64,000 bases of DNA. Origin: Dehalococcoidales bacterium. Its GTDB lineage: Bacteria > Chloroflexota > Dehalococcoidia > Dehalococcoidales > UBA5760. The DNA is taken from assembly GCA_028716225.1 (NCBI GenBank), contig JAQUQE010000001.1, positions 29,407 to 93,406 of the forward strand. Reading direction: 5' to 3'. The stretch's first letter is position 1, and the number at the start of each line of letters is the position of its first letter. Both the position numbers and the translations under genes were made by a program. The notes beneath the pieces were generated by a model. The model was not told the origin of the DNA and made no database searches. It worked only from the letters and a program-made list of their open reading frames with translations. Positions 32,608-41,842 of the stretch are shown piece by piece.

Positions 32608-34398
32608 TTACAGAGTGGCCAGTGCCGTCTCTATCCTCTTTTCAGTGTCATCTTCGACCAGCTTCCGGGCATGCGAAGGACAGGCTACTACGCACATGCC
32701 GCATGACTTGCAACGGAACATATCGGTGGTAGATACCAGCCTTTCCTCTACTTCTTTCAATTGTGCTGCTTCATAGTTGCAGGCATAAACGCATATGCGG
32801 CAACCGCTGCACTTCTCTTCATCCACCTCGACGGCATATAATGATTTCTCAAAGCCAATGGAAACGCAGGCCTTACAGGAAAGACAGGGACCACAGGTAA
32901 GACACCTTTTCGCCTCCTCGCGGGCTTCTTTGAGAGTAAAACCCTTCTCGAAAATTTGGAAGTGTAAACGCTTCTCCGGGGGCATCCAGAAGGTCTCTGG
33001 TTCCGGTTTGTAGGATTTTCGTAGCGGAAGCCCGAAGGTCTCAAAATCCCGCTTGCGTCCTTCGTGCATATCCAGTCCCCTCAGGAATCTCTCGATCGAA
33101 TCCGCTGCTATCACGCCTTCTTGCATCGCTTCCACCATAAAGCCGACACGCCGTACGTCACCACCGATGAAAACATAGCCCCGCCTTAAGCTCTGCAGGG
33201 TGAACTGGTCAACGGCCAGTTTACCTCTTTCATCGAGAAGGTCCTCCTTTCTTAAGAAGGCTACGTCCGGTCCCTGGCCTACGGTTATTATCAGCACATC
33301 ACCTTCAAGGTTGATGGCATCGGTACAGTCAAACTGGGGATTGAAGCCATTCTCATCGAAAACGCTGGTACACCGCGGCGAGGTGATGGCTTTAAATCTA
33401 CCCTGTTCGCCGACGATTTTCTGTACGCCACGTGAGTAGACTATCTTAATGCCTTCCTCCCAGGAGCCCTCAATTTCCTCTTCATCGGCAGGGATGCCGT
33501 CTTTACACTCCTTATTCTCACACTCCAGGCAGGCGATGGTGACGTCGCCGCCAAGACGCTTGGCAATACGGGCTACATCGAAGGCAACATTGCCACCGCC
33601 GATGACTACAGCCTTCTTACCCTTGAAGTAATCCGGGGGGAGGTTGCCATGGCTCACCTCGTAGAGAAAATTGAGACCATAAATGACACCGGAGAGGTCC
33701 TGGCCTTCTACCGGCTTTCCATTGAACGTCAGTACCCTGGCATAGGGCGTGCCTTTGGCCAGAAATATGGCCCGGTAGCCTTCGTTACGCAGTCTTTCAA
33801 AGGTCAGCTTGCCTTCACCGACCTTGGCATTAAGCTTGACATCGATATGGGCCACTCTTACCAAATTATCCAGGGTCTGTTGCAGGACGGCTTCCGGCAG
33901 ACGGTACTGCGGTATCAGCCAGAGGGCACCGCCGAGGCGTTCCGTAGCTTCGAATACAGTTACCCGGTAGCCCTTCTTACTGAGAATGTAGGCGCACATG
34001 AGACCGCCGGGGCCGCCGCCGACGACAGCCACATTTTCCTTATCCTTGATAGTATCGAAGTCATCTTTATCCTTGAGGTAGTCGGTATAGGTGTCGGACA
34101 GGAAGCGCTTGAGCATCCGCCTCCTTATAGCGCCACCCCTGGTTTTATAGTTGCATTCGAGTTCACACAAGCCGCAGATATAACCGCAGATATTGAAAAA
34201 GGGGTTCTTCTCATAGAGATAATTGCCGATCTGTATAATCGGCTCTCTGGCGGCGTCAGGGTCTTCGGGTAGTAGTGATATCAGTACATTGGTGCGCTGG
34301 ATGTCTTCATTGATGGGGCATTTGAGCTGGCAGGGCGGCAAGAACTGCTTCATTGCCGGTTCAACATGACTGCCCCCGCTACTCTGCGTCTTCCACAT
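32608..34398 (-). CDS. GltD/NfnB-like FAD oxidoreductase with ferredoxin domains
   Basis: A 596-residue protein, first in the hydrogenase operon. An N-terminal cysteine domain (PPCQLKCPI and NICGYICGLCELECN) as in GltD and NfnB precedes an FAD fold (VAVVGGGPGGLMCAYILSKK, about residue 123) and an NAD(P)-binding fold (KAVVIGGGNVAFDVARIAKR). The C-terminus adds cysteine clusters including CLTCGPCLSCKAC and two 4Fe-4S ferredoxin motifs (CSGCRICVYAC, CKSCGMCVVAC). With MvhADG it may couple H2 to NAD(P) and ferredoxin, possibly by electron bifurcation; that is inference. Confidence 0.85.
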   Translation of the reverse strand: MWKTQSSGGSHVEPAMKQFLPPCQLKCPINEDIQRTNVLISLLPEDPDAAREPIIQIGNYLYEKNPFFNICGYICGLCELECNYKTRGGAIRRRMLKRFLSDTYTDYLKDKDDFDTIKDKENVAVVGGGPGGLMCAYILSKKGYRVTVFEATERLGGALWLIPQYRLPEAVLQQTLDNLVRVAHIDVKLNAKVGEGKLTFERLRNEGYRAIFLAKGTPYARVLTFNGKPVEGQDLSGVIYGLNFLYEVSHGNLPPDYFKGKKAVVIGGGNVAFDVARIAKRLGGDVTIACLECENKECKDGIPADEEEIEGSWEEGIKIVYSRGVQKIVGEQGRFKAITSPRCTSVFDENGFNPQFDCTDAINLEGDVLIITVGQGPDVAFLRKEDLLDERGKLAVDQFTLQSLRRGYVFIGGDVRRVGFMVEAMQEGVIAADSIERFLRGLDMHEGRKRDFETFGLPLRKSYKPEPETFWMPPEKRLHFQIFEKGFTLKEAREEAKRCLTCGPCLSCKACVSIGFEKSLYAVEVDEEKCSGCRICVYACNYEAAQLKEVEERLVSTTDMFRCKSCGMCVVACPSHARKLVEDDTEKRIETALATL

Positions 34399-34474
34399 GT
34401 TTTTATCTCTCCCTCCCTCTTTTTGAAATTTTGTCTTATTGACTTATCGCAAGCAAGTCCAGATTTAAGCATTA

Positions 34475-34504
34475 AGTATATTAAATAAAAAGACCGATTG
34501 TCAA
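34475..34504 (-). promoter_or_regulatory. Promoter of the hydrogenase operon
   Basis: Reading the minus strand: TTGACA (34499-34504), an 18-base spacer, TATACT (34475-34480), about 75 bases before the first start codon at 34398. Confidence 0.55.
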
Positions 34505-34656
34505 ATAACTAAAAAGTCCGATAGGTGCTATCATAAAAGTCATAGATTATATTTAGTCAGACTGGCAAATTAAGAAAACAATAATTTTTATAAACCCAAT
34601 TGCCATATAATGGTAGTTCATTCGGTCGATGAAAATGATATATAATAGGTGTGATA

Positions 34657-35814
34657 ATGGATAAAACAAGAGCACCGCGTCATACCAAGATAGTATGCAC
34701 GCTGGGTCCTGCCAATAGTTCTTCTGAAGTCATTGCGAAGATGTTGGGAGCCGGCATGGATATTGCCCGGCTCAATCTGGCTCACGGCACATTCGATGGA
34801 CATCGCCAGCTTATTTCGGCAGTCCGCCTGGCCAGCCAAAAACTCAAACAAGGTATCGGTATCCTCCTCGATCTCCCCGGGTCGAAACGCCATGCCGGCG
34901 ATGTTCAAAGCGCCTTTGGCAAGCATCTCGAGTTTGCTCTCTCTCAGGATGCCGATTTTATTGCCCTCTCCTATATTTCCTCAGCGAGAGAGGTGGAGGA
35001 GGTCCGAAAACTACTTAATGAAATGAATGCTGATGTATCTCTCATCGCTAAGATAGAGCGGGCAAAAGCTTTACAGGAAAGCGGCCCGATACTCGGGGTC
35101 TGCGACGGGATAATGGTAGCCCGGGGTGATCTAGCCCTTGAGATCAGTATTGAGAAAGTGCCAATGGCCAGCAAGCGTCTCATCAAGGAAGCTAATCGCC
35201 TGGGTAAACCGGTGATAACAGCTACTGAGATGCTGGAATCAATGGTACGATCGGCTACTCCAACCAGGGCGGAGGCTGCTGATGTAGCCAATGCCGTCCT
35301 CGATGGCACCGACGCGCTGATGCTTTCAGAAGAAACGTCTGTTGGAAATTACCCTATCGAAAGCATAGAGATAATGACAAGAATAGCTTTGGAAGCCGAG
35401 GCATCGTTGCACTTCGCTCAGATACTACATGAGAGGTGGCAGGATGTTCCTCCCGAGGTAAATGATGCCACGGCTAGAGCGGCATGTCAGGTTGCCGATC
35501 AAGTAGGAGCCAGGGCTATCGTAGCCTTTACTGCCGGTGGGACCACAGCTTTGAGGGTATCGAAATATAGACCCTGCCAGCCTATTCTGGCCGTAACCCC
35601 GTCCGAACATATCATGAGACGCCTTTCGCTATGCTGGGGAGTTTTTCCTATCAGGAAGCCTGATCCGCAAAATCTTGAGGAGGTTTTTGGTATGGCAGGT
35701 GAAGCGGCGCTGGAGACGGAATCAGCTCGAAAAGGCGACCTGATAGTAATTACAGCCGGGCTGCCGCTGACTCTCCCGGGAAGTACCAATCTGCTCAAGG
35801 TACATCGTGTCTGA
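34657..35814 (+). CDS. Pyruvate kinase homologue lacking the B domain
   Basis: About 385 residues against roughly 470 for normal pyruvate kinase. The A domain begins KIVCTLGPANSSSEVIAKML and ARLNLAHGTFDGH, then LLDLPGSKR runs straight into the helix that normally follows the B domain (LEFALSQDADFIALSYISSA), so about 100 residues of the mobile lid are missing. Retained are the catalytic Lys and metal Glu (IAKIER), MVARGDLALEI, and the C domain (ARAIVAFTAGGTTALRVSKY). Without the lid, phosphotransfer from PEP is doubtful. ATG at 34657 is preferred; a GTG two codons earlier is possible. Confidence 0.8.
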   Translation: MDKTRAPRHTKIVCTLGPANSSSEVIAKMLGAGMDIARLNLAHGTFDGHRQLISAVRLASQKLKQGIGILLDLPGSKRHAGDVQSAFGKHLEFALSQDADFIALSYISSAREVEEVRKLLNEMNADVSLIAKIERAKALQESGPILGVCDGIMVARGDLALEISIEKVPMASKRLIKEANRLGKPVITATEMLESMVRSATPTRAEAADVANAVLDGTDALMLSEETSVGNYPIESIEIMTRIALEAEASLHFAQILHERWQDVPPEVNDATARAACQVADQVGARAIVAFTAGGTTALRVSKYRPCQPILAVTPSEHIMRRLSLCWGVFPIRKPDPQNLEEVFGMAGEAALETESARKGDLIVITAGLPLTLPGSTNLLKVHRV

Positions 35815-35905
35815 AACCCGACGGTACTGAAGTGAATACTTTATTGGTAACAATCAGTGCGTTACAATAACATTTAGCTACAAATATTCCAGCGGGAGGA
35901 CAACC

Positions 35906-36409
35906 TTGAACAAAACGATGGAAAATCTGGGGAGCGCATTTGCCGGAGAGAGCCAGGCAAACCGTAAATATCTCTTCTTTGCGGAGAAGGCAGAAGGAGA
36001 GGGACAGAAACGTATAGCACGTCTATTCCGTGCCGCTGCTGACGCGGAGACGGCACACGCTCGCAATCACCTGAAGGTTATGCAGGGGATAAAATCAACT
36101 CGAGAGAACCTGCGGGCTGCCATTGACGGGGAAAACCACGAGTTTACTGAAATGTATCCTGCCTTTATTAAACAGGCAAAAGCGGATGACGAAAAGAAGG
36201 CGGCTGATAGTTTTGATATGGCCAACAAGGTAGAGAAAATACATCATGATTTATATCAGGATGCTCTTAACCGGCTGGAAAAGGGCGAGTCTATGGAACT
36301 GGAGCCTTTCTATGTTTGCCAGTATTGCGGTTATACCGTGGAAGGAGAGGCTCCGGAAAGGTGCCCGATTTGTGGCGCGCCGAAAAAAATGTTTAAGCTG
36401 ATAGACTAA
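35906..36409 (+). CDS. Rubrerythrin
   Basis: A 167-residue protein from a TTG with GGGAGGA ideally spaced upstream. The diiron four-helix domain has GSAFAGESQANRKYLFFAEK, DAETAHARNHLKVM, NHEFTEMYPAF and EKIHHDLYQDAL; the rubredoxin domain has FYVCQYCGYTVEG and RCPICGAPKKMF. It would reduce hydrogen peroxide in the cytoplasm. Superoxide dismutase is encoded convergently 45 bases away, so the two make a compact oxygen-defence locus. Confidence 0.93.
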   Translation: MNKTMENLGSAFAGESQANRKYLFFAEKAEGEGQKRIARLFRAAADAETAHARNHLKVMQGIKSTRENLRAAIDGENHEFTEMYPAFIKQAKADDEKKAADSFDMANKVEKIHHDLYQDALNRLEKGESMELEPFYVCQYCGYTVEGEAPERCPICGAPKKMFKLID

Positions 36410-36454
36410 CGTAATGCCGGGAGATATATCTGTGAGCGGCAAATATTATTAGCG

Positions 36455-37036
36455 TCATTTCGTCAGGTTCTGAGCTACAAATTCCCAGTTTACCAGGTTC
36501 CAGAACGCATCGATATACTTGGCTCTCGCATTACGGTAATCAATATAGTAAGCATGCTCCCATACGTCACAGGTCAGCAGAGCTTTCTTTCCTTCTTTAA
36601 TCGGGTTGCCGGCATTACTCGTAGTTTCGATCGAGAGCCTGTTCTCGGCGTCCTGCACGAGCCAGGCCCATCCGGAACCAAAGAGCGTTGCCGCAGCACT
36701 GGTGAAGGCCTCTTTGAATTCATTGAACGTCCCGAATTGCTTATTGATGGCGTTTGCCATCTCTCCACCAGGCTGACCTCCGCCATCAGGAGAAAGGCAG
36801 TTCCAGTAAAAAGTATGGTTCCATACCTGCGCAGCGTTGTTGAAGATGCCGCCCGACGATCTACGGATAATATCTTCCAGAGGCAGCTTCTCCATTTCTG
36901 TGCCTGTGATAAGCCTGTTTATGTTATCGACATACGCTTTATGGTGTTTTCCGTAATGGTATTCGATGGTCTCTGCAGAGATATGGGGTAAAAGGGCATC
37001 CTTCTCATAAGGCAACTCCGGTAGTTGGTGTCCCAT
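36455..37036 (-). CDS. sodB: Fe/Mn superoxide dismutase
   Basis: A 193-residue enzyme. Metal ligands are visible in YHYGKHHKAYVDNIN, AAQVWNHTFYWNCLSP and CDVWEHAYYIDYRNARAKYI. The AAQVWNHTFYWN block with Gln before the metal His, together with LFGSGWAWLV, favours the iron form, though cambialistic enzymes look alike. No signal peptide, so cytoplasmic. An AAGGAGG site precedes the ATG. Confidence 0.93.
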   Translation of the reverse strand: MGHQLPELPYEKDALLPHISAETIEYHYGKHHKAYVDNINRLITGTEMEKLPLEDIIRRSSGGIFNNAAQVWNHTFYWNCLSPDGGGQPGGEMANAINKQFGTFNEFKEAFTSAAATLFGSGWAWLVQDAENRLSIETTSNAGNPIKEGKKALLTCDVWEHAYYIDYRNARAKYIDAFWNLVNWEFVAQNLTK

Positions 37037-37080
37037 GATTTCCTCCTTTACTTCATTACTCTTGGTCGGGTTAGTCCAAT

Positions 37081-37107
37081 ATTATATTAGACCGGAAATA
37101 TAGTCAA
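37081..37107 (-). promoter_or_regulatory. Candidate promoter of the superoxide dismutase gene
   Basis: Minus strand: TTGACT (37102-37107), a short 15-base spacer, TATAAT (37081-37086), about 45 bases before the start codon. Confidence 0.4.
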
Positions 37108-37261
37108 TTGAACTCCTTTGTTATATTGATTATGCCGGTACTGCCGAACTTGTAAAACTACCGATAATTAGCCATAATTATAGTGGCCAGTGACGGAGTT
37201 CGTATCTGATGAGCGACAGGTTATCCAAATTGGTCTTCAGTCATGGATTAAGGAGGTTTTC

Positions 37262-37855
37262 ATGTATTGCATTAATTGCGGAAAGAAACTGCTGGACGAC
37301 AGCCGGTTCTGTGACGGATGCGGCATGCGCTTACACTCAAATACGGCGCCTGAGGTACCGGTAGATAAACCGGCTACCAAGCCAATCCCACGCAAATCGG
37401 AGGCGGAGACATTTTCTGGAAATATCGAATACGTGAAAAAAGACGAGGTCAGGCGGGTATGCGAAGAGCTCGGATTAGCTGACTGGTCGACTCAGAGTAC
37501 CATTTCGGTTACTGATGAAGATGCCGCCACGATTCTAAGGGTGATTAATCTGAAAGGCATGGATATCCCGGTTGAGGATTTCAGGCTGGGCCTGGAGGTG
37601 GAGCTCGAGCATGGTACCAGGTATGAAGATGCTAATGTAACCAACAACCACCCTGTGCTAACCGGCAAGATAGTCCTGGCCCATCTCAAGGAGACGATGG
37701 ACTATTACCAGCGTCTTGATGTTGCCGAAGTAGAGGGAGACCTGCTGAAGGCAATACTAGATAAGGACTTGAAAAAAACCGAGGTGAAGTACCGCAAGAC
37801 TGTCGAGGCACAGGACCGGCTCAACAAGGCCGTGTCAGGCCAGCTAAAATCATAG
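37262..37855 (+). CDS. Zinc-ribbon protein with DUF5661-like domain
   Basis: 197 residues from the ATG at 37262, chosen for its AAGGAGG site. The N-terminal zinc ribbon (MYCINCGKKLLDDSRFCDGC) is joined by a Pro-rich linker to a soluble domain with VEDFRLGLEVELEHGTRYED and NNHPVLTGKIVLAHLKETMD, which I recognise as DUF5661-like. The function is unknown. Its zinc ribbon closely resembles those of the genes at 41148, 41843 and 42467. Confidence 0.75.
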   Translation: MYCINCGKKLLDDSRFCDGCGMRLHSNTAPEVPVDKPATKPIPRKSEAETFSGNIEYVKKDEVRRVCEELGLADWSTQSTISVTDEDAATILRVINLKGMDIPVEDFRLGLEVELEHGTRYEDANVTNNHPVLTGKIVLAHLKETMDYYQRLDVAEVEGDLLKAILDKDLKKTEVKYRKTVEAQDRLNKAVSGQLKS

Positions 37856-37904
37856 TCGCTTAACAATAAAAGCGTGTTTATTTCCTGCGTCTTCAACATT
37901 ATGA

Positions 37905-38777
37905 TCAAGAGAACAGGGACTTAACCCAGTTGATGAAGGAATCCCACATACTCTTGAATTTGTCTAACCAGCCGCTGCCGGCCCCGGAACCTGGTTGCTC
38001 AGGCTGAGTCCCCTGAGCTGGTACGCACTCCGTACCACTACTATTCCACTCGTAGCCGGGGTCGCAGTAGCATTCGCCCTGAAACTTGAAGGCATGAGAT
38101 GGGCATTCCAGCTTGGGCACACATCCGGACAGGTCTGCGTTCCATTCGTAGCCATCATTGCAGACATATTGCGAACCTTCAAGGTGTGCATTGGGCGGAG
38201 ACGAGATTTCCACACAGCCCTGAGCGTTGGCTTTGGCGCTGGTCGGATCGCATTGCTCGTTAGGATAGCAGCCGCACTCCGCACAGTTGCCACAATTTTC
38301 ACCGCGGTTGGGTTCGCATTCACCTATTACAATCAATGGACCCCGTGTCAACGGATTGAATTCCAGTCTATCCATAAAATCATCTTCAGAGAGATGACTG
38401 CTTATAAAGGCCACCCCATCGGTGGGAATGGCAGAAATCTCCATTATCTGTCCGTCATCGAAGTGTTGCCGGACTCTGGCCAGAACCACCCCGGGAAGTT
38501 CTTCTGAAACGAATGTCAGAATAGTAGCTATCTTGACCAGTTGATCGCTTATACTGCCCATCTCGGACACCGGCTGGTTGTAAGCTATTATGACCTCGTT
38601 GCCGGAAAGGGAAACGCTTAACCCGGTAAGTCCATAACCGGACAAGCGACTCTCCAGACTCTCTTCTCCGGCTAGCACGATGGCGGCGCTGCCGATCATA
38701 GTGAATACAGTAACAGCCATCAGTAGAGGCAGGATTATTCTGGTCAGCCTTCGTCGTTTACTGAAGATTCTACTCAT
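37905..38777 (-). CDS. Secreted cysteine-rich protein
   Basis: A 290-residue protein with a signal peptide (IILPLLMAVTVFTMIGSAAI then VLAG). Residues about 35-150 form an unknown domain. A cysteine module (CEPNRGENCGNCAECGC, then NEQCDPTSAKAN) is followed by EGF-like repeats of the form CNDGYEWN...GCVP and CDPGYEWN...ECVP. The C-terminus is an amphipathic Trp/Lys-rich helix (WLDKFKSMWDSFINWVKSLF) that could bind membrane. It lies 8 bases downstream of the caspase-like gene and shares its cysteine module, so the two are likely co-expressed and may interact. Confidence 0.75.
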   Translation of the reverse strand: MSRIFSKRRRLTRIILPLLMAVTVFTMIGSAAIVLAGEESLESRLSGYGLTGLSVSLSGNEVIIAYNQPVSEMGSISDQLVKIATILTFVSEELPGVVLARVRQHFDDGQIMEISAIPTDGVAFISSHLSEDDFMDRLEFNPLTRGPLIVIGECEPNRGENCGNCAECGCYPNEQCDPTSAKANAQGCVEISSPPNAHLEGSQYVCNDGYEWNADLSGCVPKLECPSHAFKFQGECYCDPGYEWNSSGTECVPAQGTQPEQPGSGAGSGWLDKFKSMWDSFINWVKSLFS

Positions 38778-38785
38778 AGTATCTC

Positions 38786-40823
38786 CTACGGCTTATAGGT
38801 TTTGGTGAGATAGGCGCTGCCCGGTAACTTGCCCTGGTACCCCCAGAAGGCCCCACCACTCTCTAGTAGATAGTCACGGAGGCTGTAGTTATCAAGGGAA
38901 TAACAGGCGAAGATAAAAGCATTTTCCAGGTTGGGGTGGTCGGCCTGCCCCCGGGCTATCTTCTCCAGTTTATCTTGAGTATCCACCCATTTGGCGGCAT
39001 AGGTGTTATACTGGCAGATGTTCAGAAATCCTCCGTCCTGCTTGCTGGCAGCCGTTATGGCCGTCTTTATGGAATAGCCGCCCGCAGTCGCCTCGGCAGC
39101 CTCTATCATCGGGGTACCACCCGGTTCCTCACCATGCCCGAAATAGGCGATTGCCTTGGTTGAAGGCCGTGATAGGTACTTGGCGATGTCGTTGATATGA
39201 CCAACGGTAATGTCCGGCTCTACCTGATAACCCAGCGCCAGGAAAAGCTTCCGTGCATATCTGATGTCGTCTGAGGCCCACCAGCGGTGATATGCACTCA
39301 GACCGTCGGAGATAAAGATGTAGGCCATCTTGGGTCCGCACATGGTCTGGGGATCTTGCAATCGGCTGGAGGGATCACAGACTTTGTCCGATGCACACTG
39401 ACAATCCTCCGGACAGTCGATGCAATCCTCCTCCATCTGTCTTCTCCAGGTCGCCACAGCCGCAGATGGTAACCGTGGTTCTACCCTGGGTATCATCTTT
39501 GCTGGCGATAATATCTATTTGAAGCTTACCTTCTGCTATCGTCCGGCCGCTATCATCCTGCCCCCAGGTAAAGCCCCACTGGCTCTCGCCCAGGGCGTTC
39601 GTTGTGTTAGAAAGGTTAGTCGTCCTCCCCGAATCCAGTCGCTTTGCCGTGATCTGAAGATCGGCATCGGAAACAGGCTGGTCCTGGGCATCCTTGACCG
39701 TTATTGTGCAATAGACAGTATCCCCGATAAGGTAATGGCCTTTGTCGGTGGTCATGGTAACTATCAGTCCTACCTGCCCAACGCTGAAGGTGATGCTTGA
39801 ACTGGTGCCGGTTTTACCCCCGTGGGAGGCCTTGGCAGTGGCAACATAGGAAAGCTGCCCGACATCAGCGGGTATGGGATACTCCACCCGGTAATTGCCG
39901 GAAGCATCAGCCGTTGCGGGTCCTTTCCAGCCGCCAACATCTACGGTGACGCTGGCACCGGCCACGGGACCACTGCCGTCAGATACCTTGCCCTGAATAA
40001 CCGCCGTCTCACCGGGTAGGTATTCCGTCTTTTCGGTCGTAATAGTAATATTCAATCCAACGGGGCATCCGCTGGCATCCACGGAGGTGCCTGCCGGGGT
40101 TCCCGGACACTGGTCCTTATCATCGGTAACTCCATCACTATCCGAGTCTGGGATCTGACCGGATCCTCCGTCTCCTGCTATCAGGCCATTCCTGACAGCA
40201 CTGGCGTATAAGGCCTCGGCAGCATCATAGGTAGAAATACCCAACGAATTGTGTGGCATTGCTTCAAGCTGGAAACGCCCGGATTGCCAAAGCACCATGG
40301 CGACAGGTTCTCCCACGGTGACGGTTGGCTGACCGTGAAATGTAGTCACATTAAATCCCTGGCCGGTTAGATTAGCAGCATCTGCGATGGTTCGGTTCAT
40401 GGAAGCCTTAGCGGCTGCTTCTGTGGGATAAGCAAAAACCACTATCGGGACGTCATCGAGTAACCATCCGTCGGCAATGTATGGTACCATTAGTCTGTAG
40501 GTAGCCCCGGGCACGGCTACCCATGCATCGCCTTGCTTCTCATGCAAAGCGAGTGGGCCGTCTATTTTCGTGCAGTGGCGGACCGGGGTGGCACCCTCAA
40601 CCGGGTTGGTGTGGTCGATACAATCTCCGATGTCCCAGCCTAACGCAGCACCGGCTTCGGTCAGGGTCTTTTTGATTGTTGCTTCTTGAGAGTCTGGCGG
40701 AGCTTCCGCTGCCAGCAGCGTTTCCGCTGGCGTAAGGGGTCCCGAACCCATTATTGTGGCGAGCATCGCAGTAGCAAGTAGGATTATCAGAAGTCTCCAC
40801 TTAACCCTATTTTTTATCTTCAT
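38786..40823 (-). pseudogene. Secreted Ig-like/TSP3 protein with caspase-like C-terminus, frameshifted
   Basis: Two overlapping frames make one protein of about 680 residues. The first (40823 to about 39440) has a signal peptide (LLIILLATAMLATIMGSG), a chassis domain paralogous to that of the 1-1882 gene, a TSP3 motif (DSDGVTDDKDQCPGTPAG), and two Ig-like domains. The second (about 39440 to 38786) has EDCIDCPEDCQCASDKVCD and a domain with IAYFGHGEE (His) and AFIFACYSLDNYS (Cys), the order and spacing of clan CD caspase-like peptidases. The shift lies within 39425-39446, at a GGAGGAGG run; it may be a real mutation or an assembly error. Confidence 0.7.
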
Positions 40824-40832
40824 AACAATCAA

Positions 40833-41147
40833 ACCGCAATTAGAATGTCTGGCAAAAATTAATGGACGCCGTTCACGATTTTAATATTACCTCGCAAAAA
40901 AATCAACCTGCACTAACTCAACTGTTGCTAATTTGACATAACCAGTTCAGCAAGCGCTGAAAAGTCAGATTAGGACACTCCGTTCCTAGTCAGGGGCACC
41001 GGCATATCATTTGTAAGGAAAGTCTCAGCTATCAGGTGGGAATTTTATCTATTGATTATATAAAAGCGGTAGTGTAGTATGTATACTAAATAGTCTGCGT
41101 CGATTGAGTAGGCGCCACTGGTGATCATATTCAGAAAGAGGTGAGAT
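40833..41147. other. Intergenic stretch between divergent genes
   Basis: AT-rich spacer between the frameshifted secreted protein and the zinc-ribbon cluster. It must hold both promoters; I see no consensus pair that I would defend, no open frame and no strong hairpin. Confidence 0.4.
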
Positions 41148-41750
41148 ATGTTCTGTCGGCAATGTGGTAAAGAGATAGCTGCCAATAGTAAATTCTGCAA
41201 TGGATGCGGTGCTCTGGTGACTGCGGATGCTGCTGCTCCTACCGGTGCGAAGGCCAAAGCAGCTGCGCCAGTCGCAAAGGCACCGAAAACAGTCCCGCGG
41301 GAGGAAAGGGTAGCCACGGGAAATAAGTCAAGAGATCAGGAAGAAGCTCAGGATGCCCCGGCCAAGACCAAGGGAAATACCCGAGGCCTGCTCTGCTACC
41401 TCGGGTTCTGGGTAACCGGTATCATCTTTCTCGTCATAGAAAAGAAGGACAAACTCATCCGCTGGCATGCCATGCAGTCCCTGGTCACTTTTGGTATCCT
41501 CAATATTATCTGGGGTATCGCCAACACCGTCAGTTGGGGATGGGTTGGTGGCATGGGATGGGGATTAGGATTGGGCATGTTGGGTCCGGGTATTATTGCC
41601 GGGATGGTAGTTTTCATCATTTTCTTTGTCCTGTGGTGGGTCTGGTGGGCTATCCTGATGTACAAAACATATCACAACAAAGTCTACCGGGTGCCGGTAT
41701 TCGCAGGGCTGGCGGACAAGTGCCTGGCGGCGCTTGATAAAAATAAATAG
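41148..41750 (+). CDS. Zinc-ribbon membrane protein, DUF4870-like
   Basis: A 200-residue protein. The zinc ribbon MFCRQCGKEIAANSKFCNGC is followed by an Ala/Lys-rich linker and a membrane domain with three to four helices (GLLCYLGFWVTGIIFLVIEK; RWHAMQSLVTFGILNIIWG; GIIAGMVVFIIFFVLWWVWW). The KKDKLIRWHAMQSLV block is the hallmark of DUF4870/Tic20-like proteins. The ribbon would sit in the cytoplasm. Function unknown. An AGAGGTGAG site precedes the ATG. Confidence 0.8.
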   Translation: MFCRQCGKEIAANSKFCNGCGALVTADAAAPTGAKAKAAAPVAKAPKTVPREERVATGNKSRDQEEAQDAPAKTKGNTRGLLCYLGFWVTGIIFLVIEKKDKLIRWHAMQSLVTFGILNIIWGIANTVSWGWVGGMGWGLGLGMLGPGIIAGMVVFIIFFVLWWVWWAILMYKTYHNKVYRVPVFAGLADKCLAALDKNK

Positions 41751-41842
41751 GTAGATACAGCAGTAATCCTGGTTCACTCTAGAACGAAGGTGTCGTGTTT
41801 TGGTGGCCAAAAGTGCTAAGGTGGTAAATAAGGAGGTTTTTT

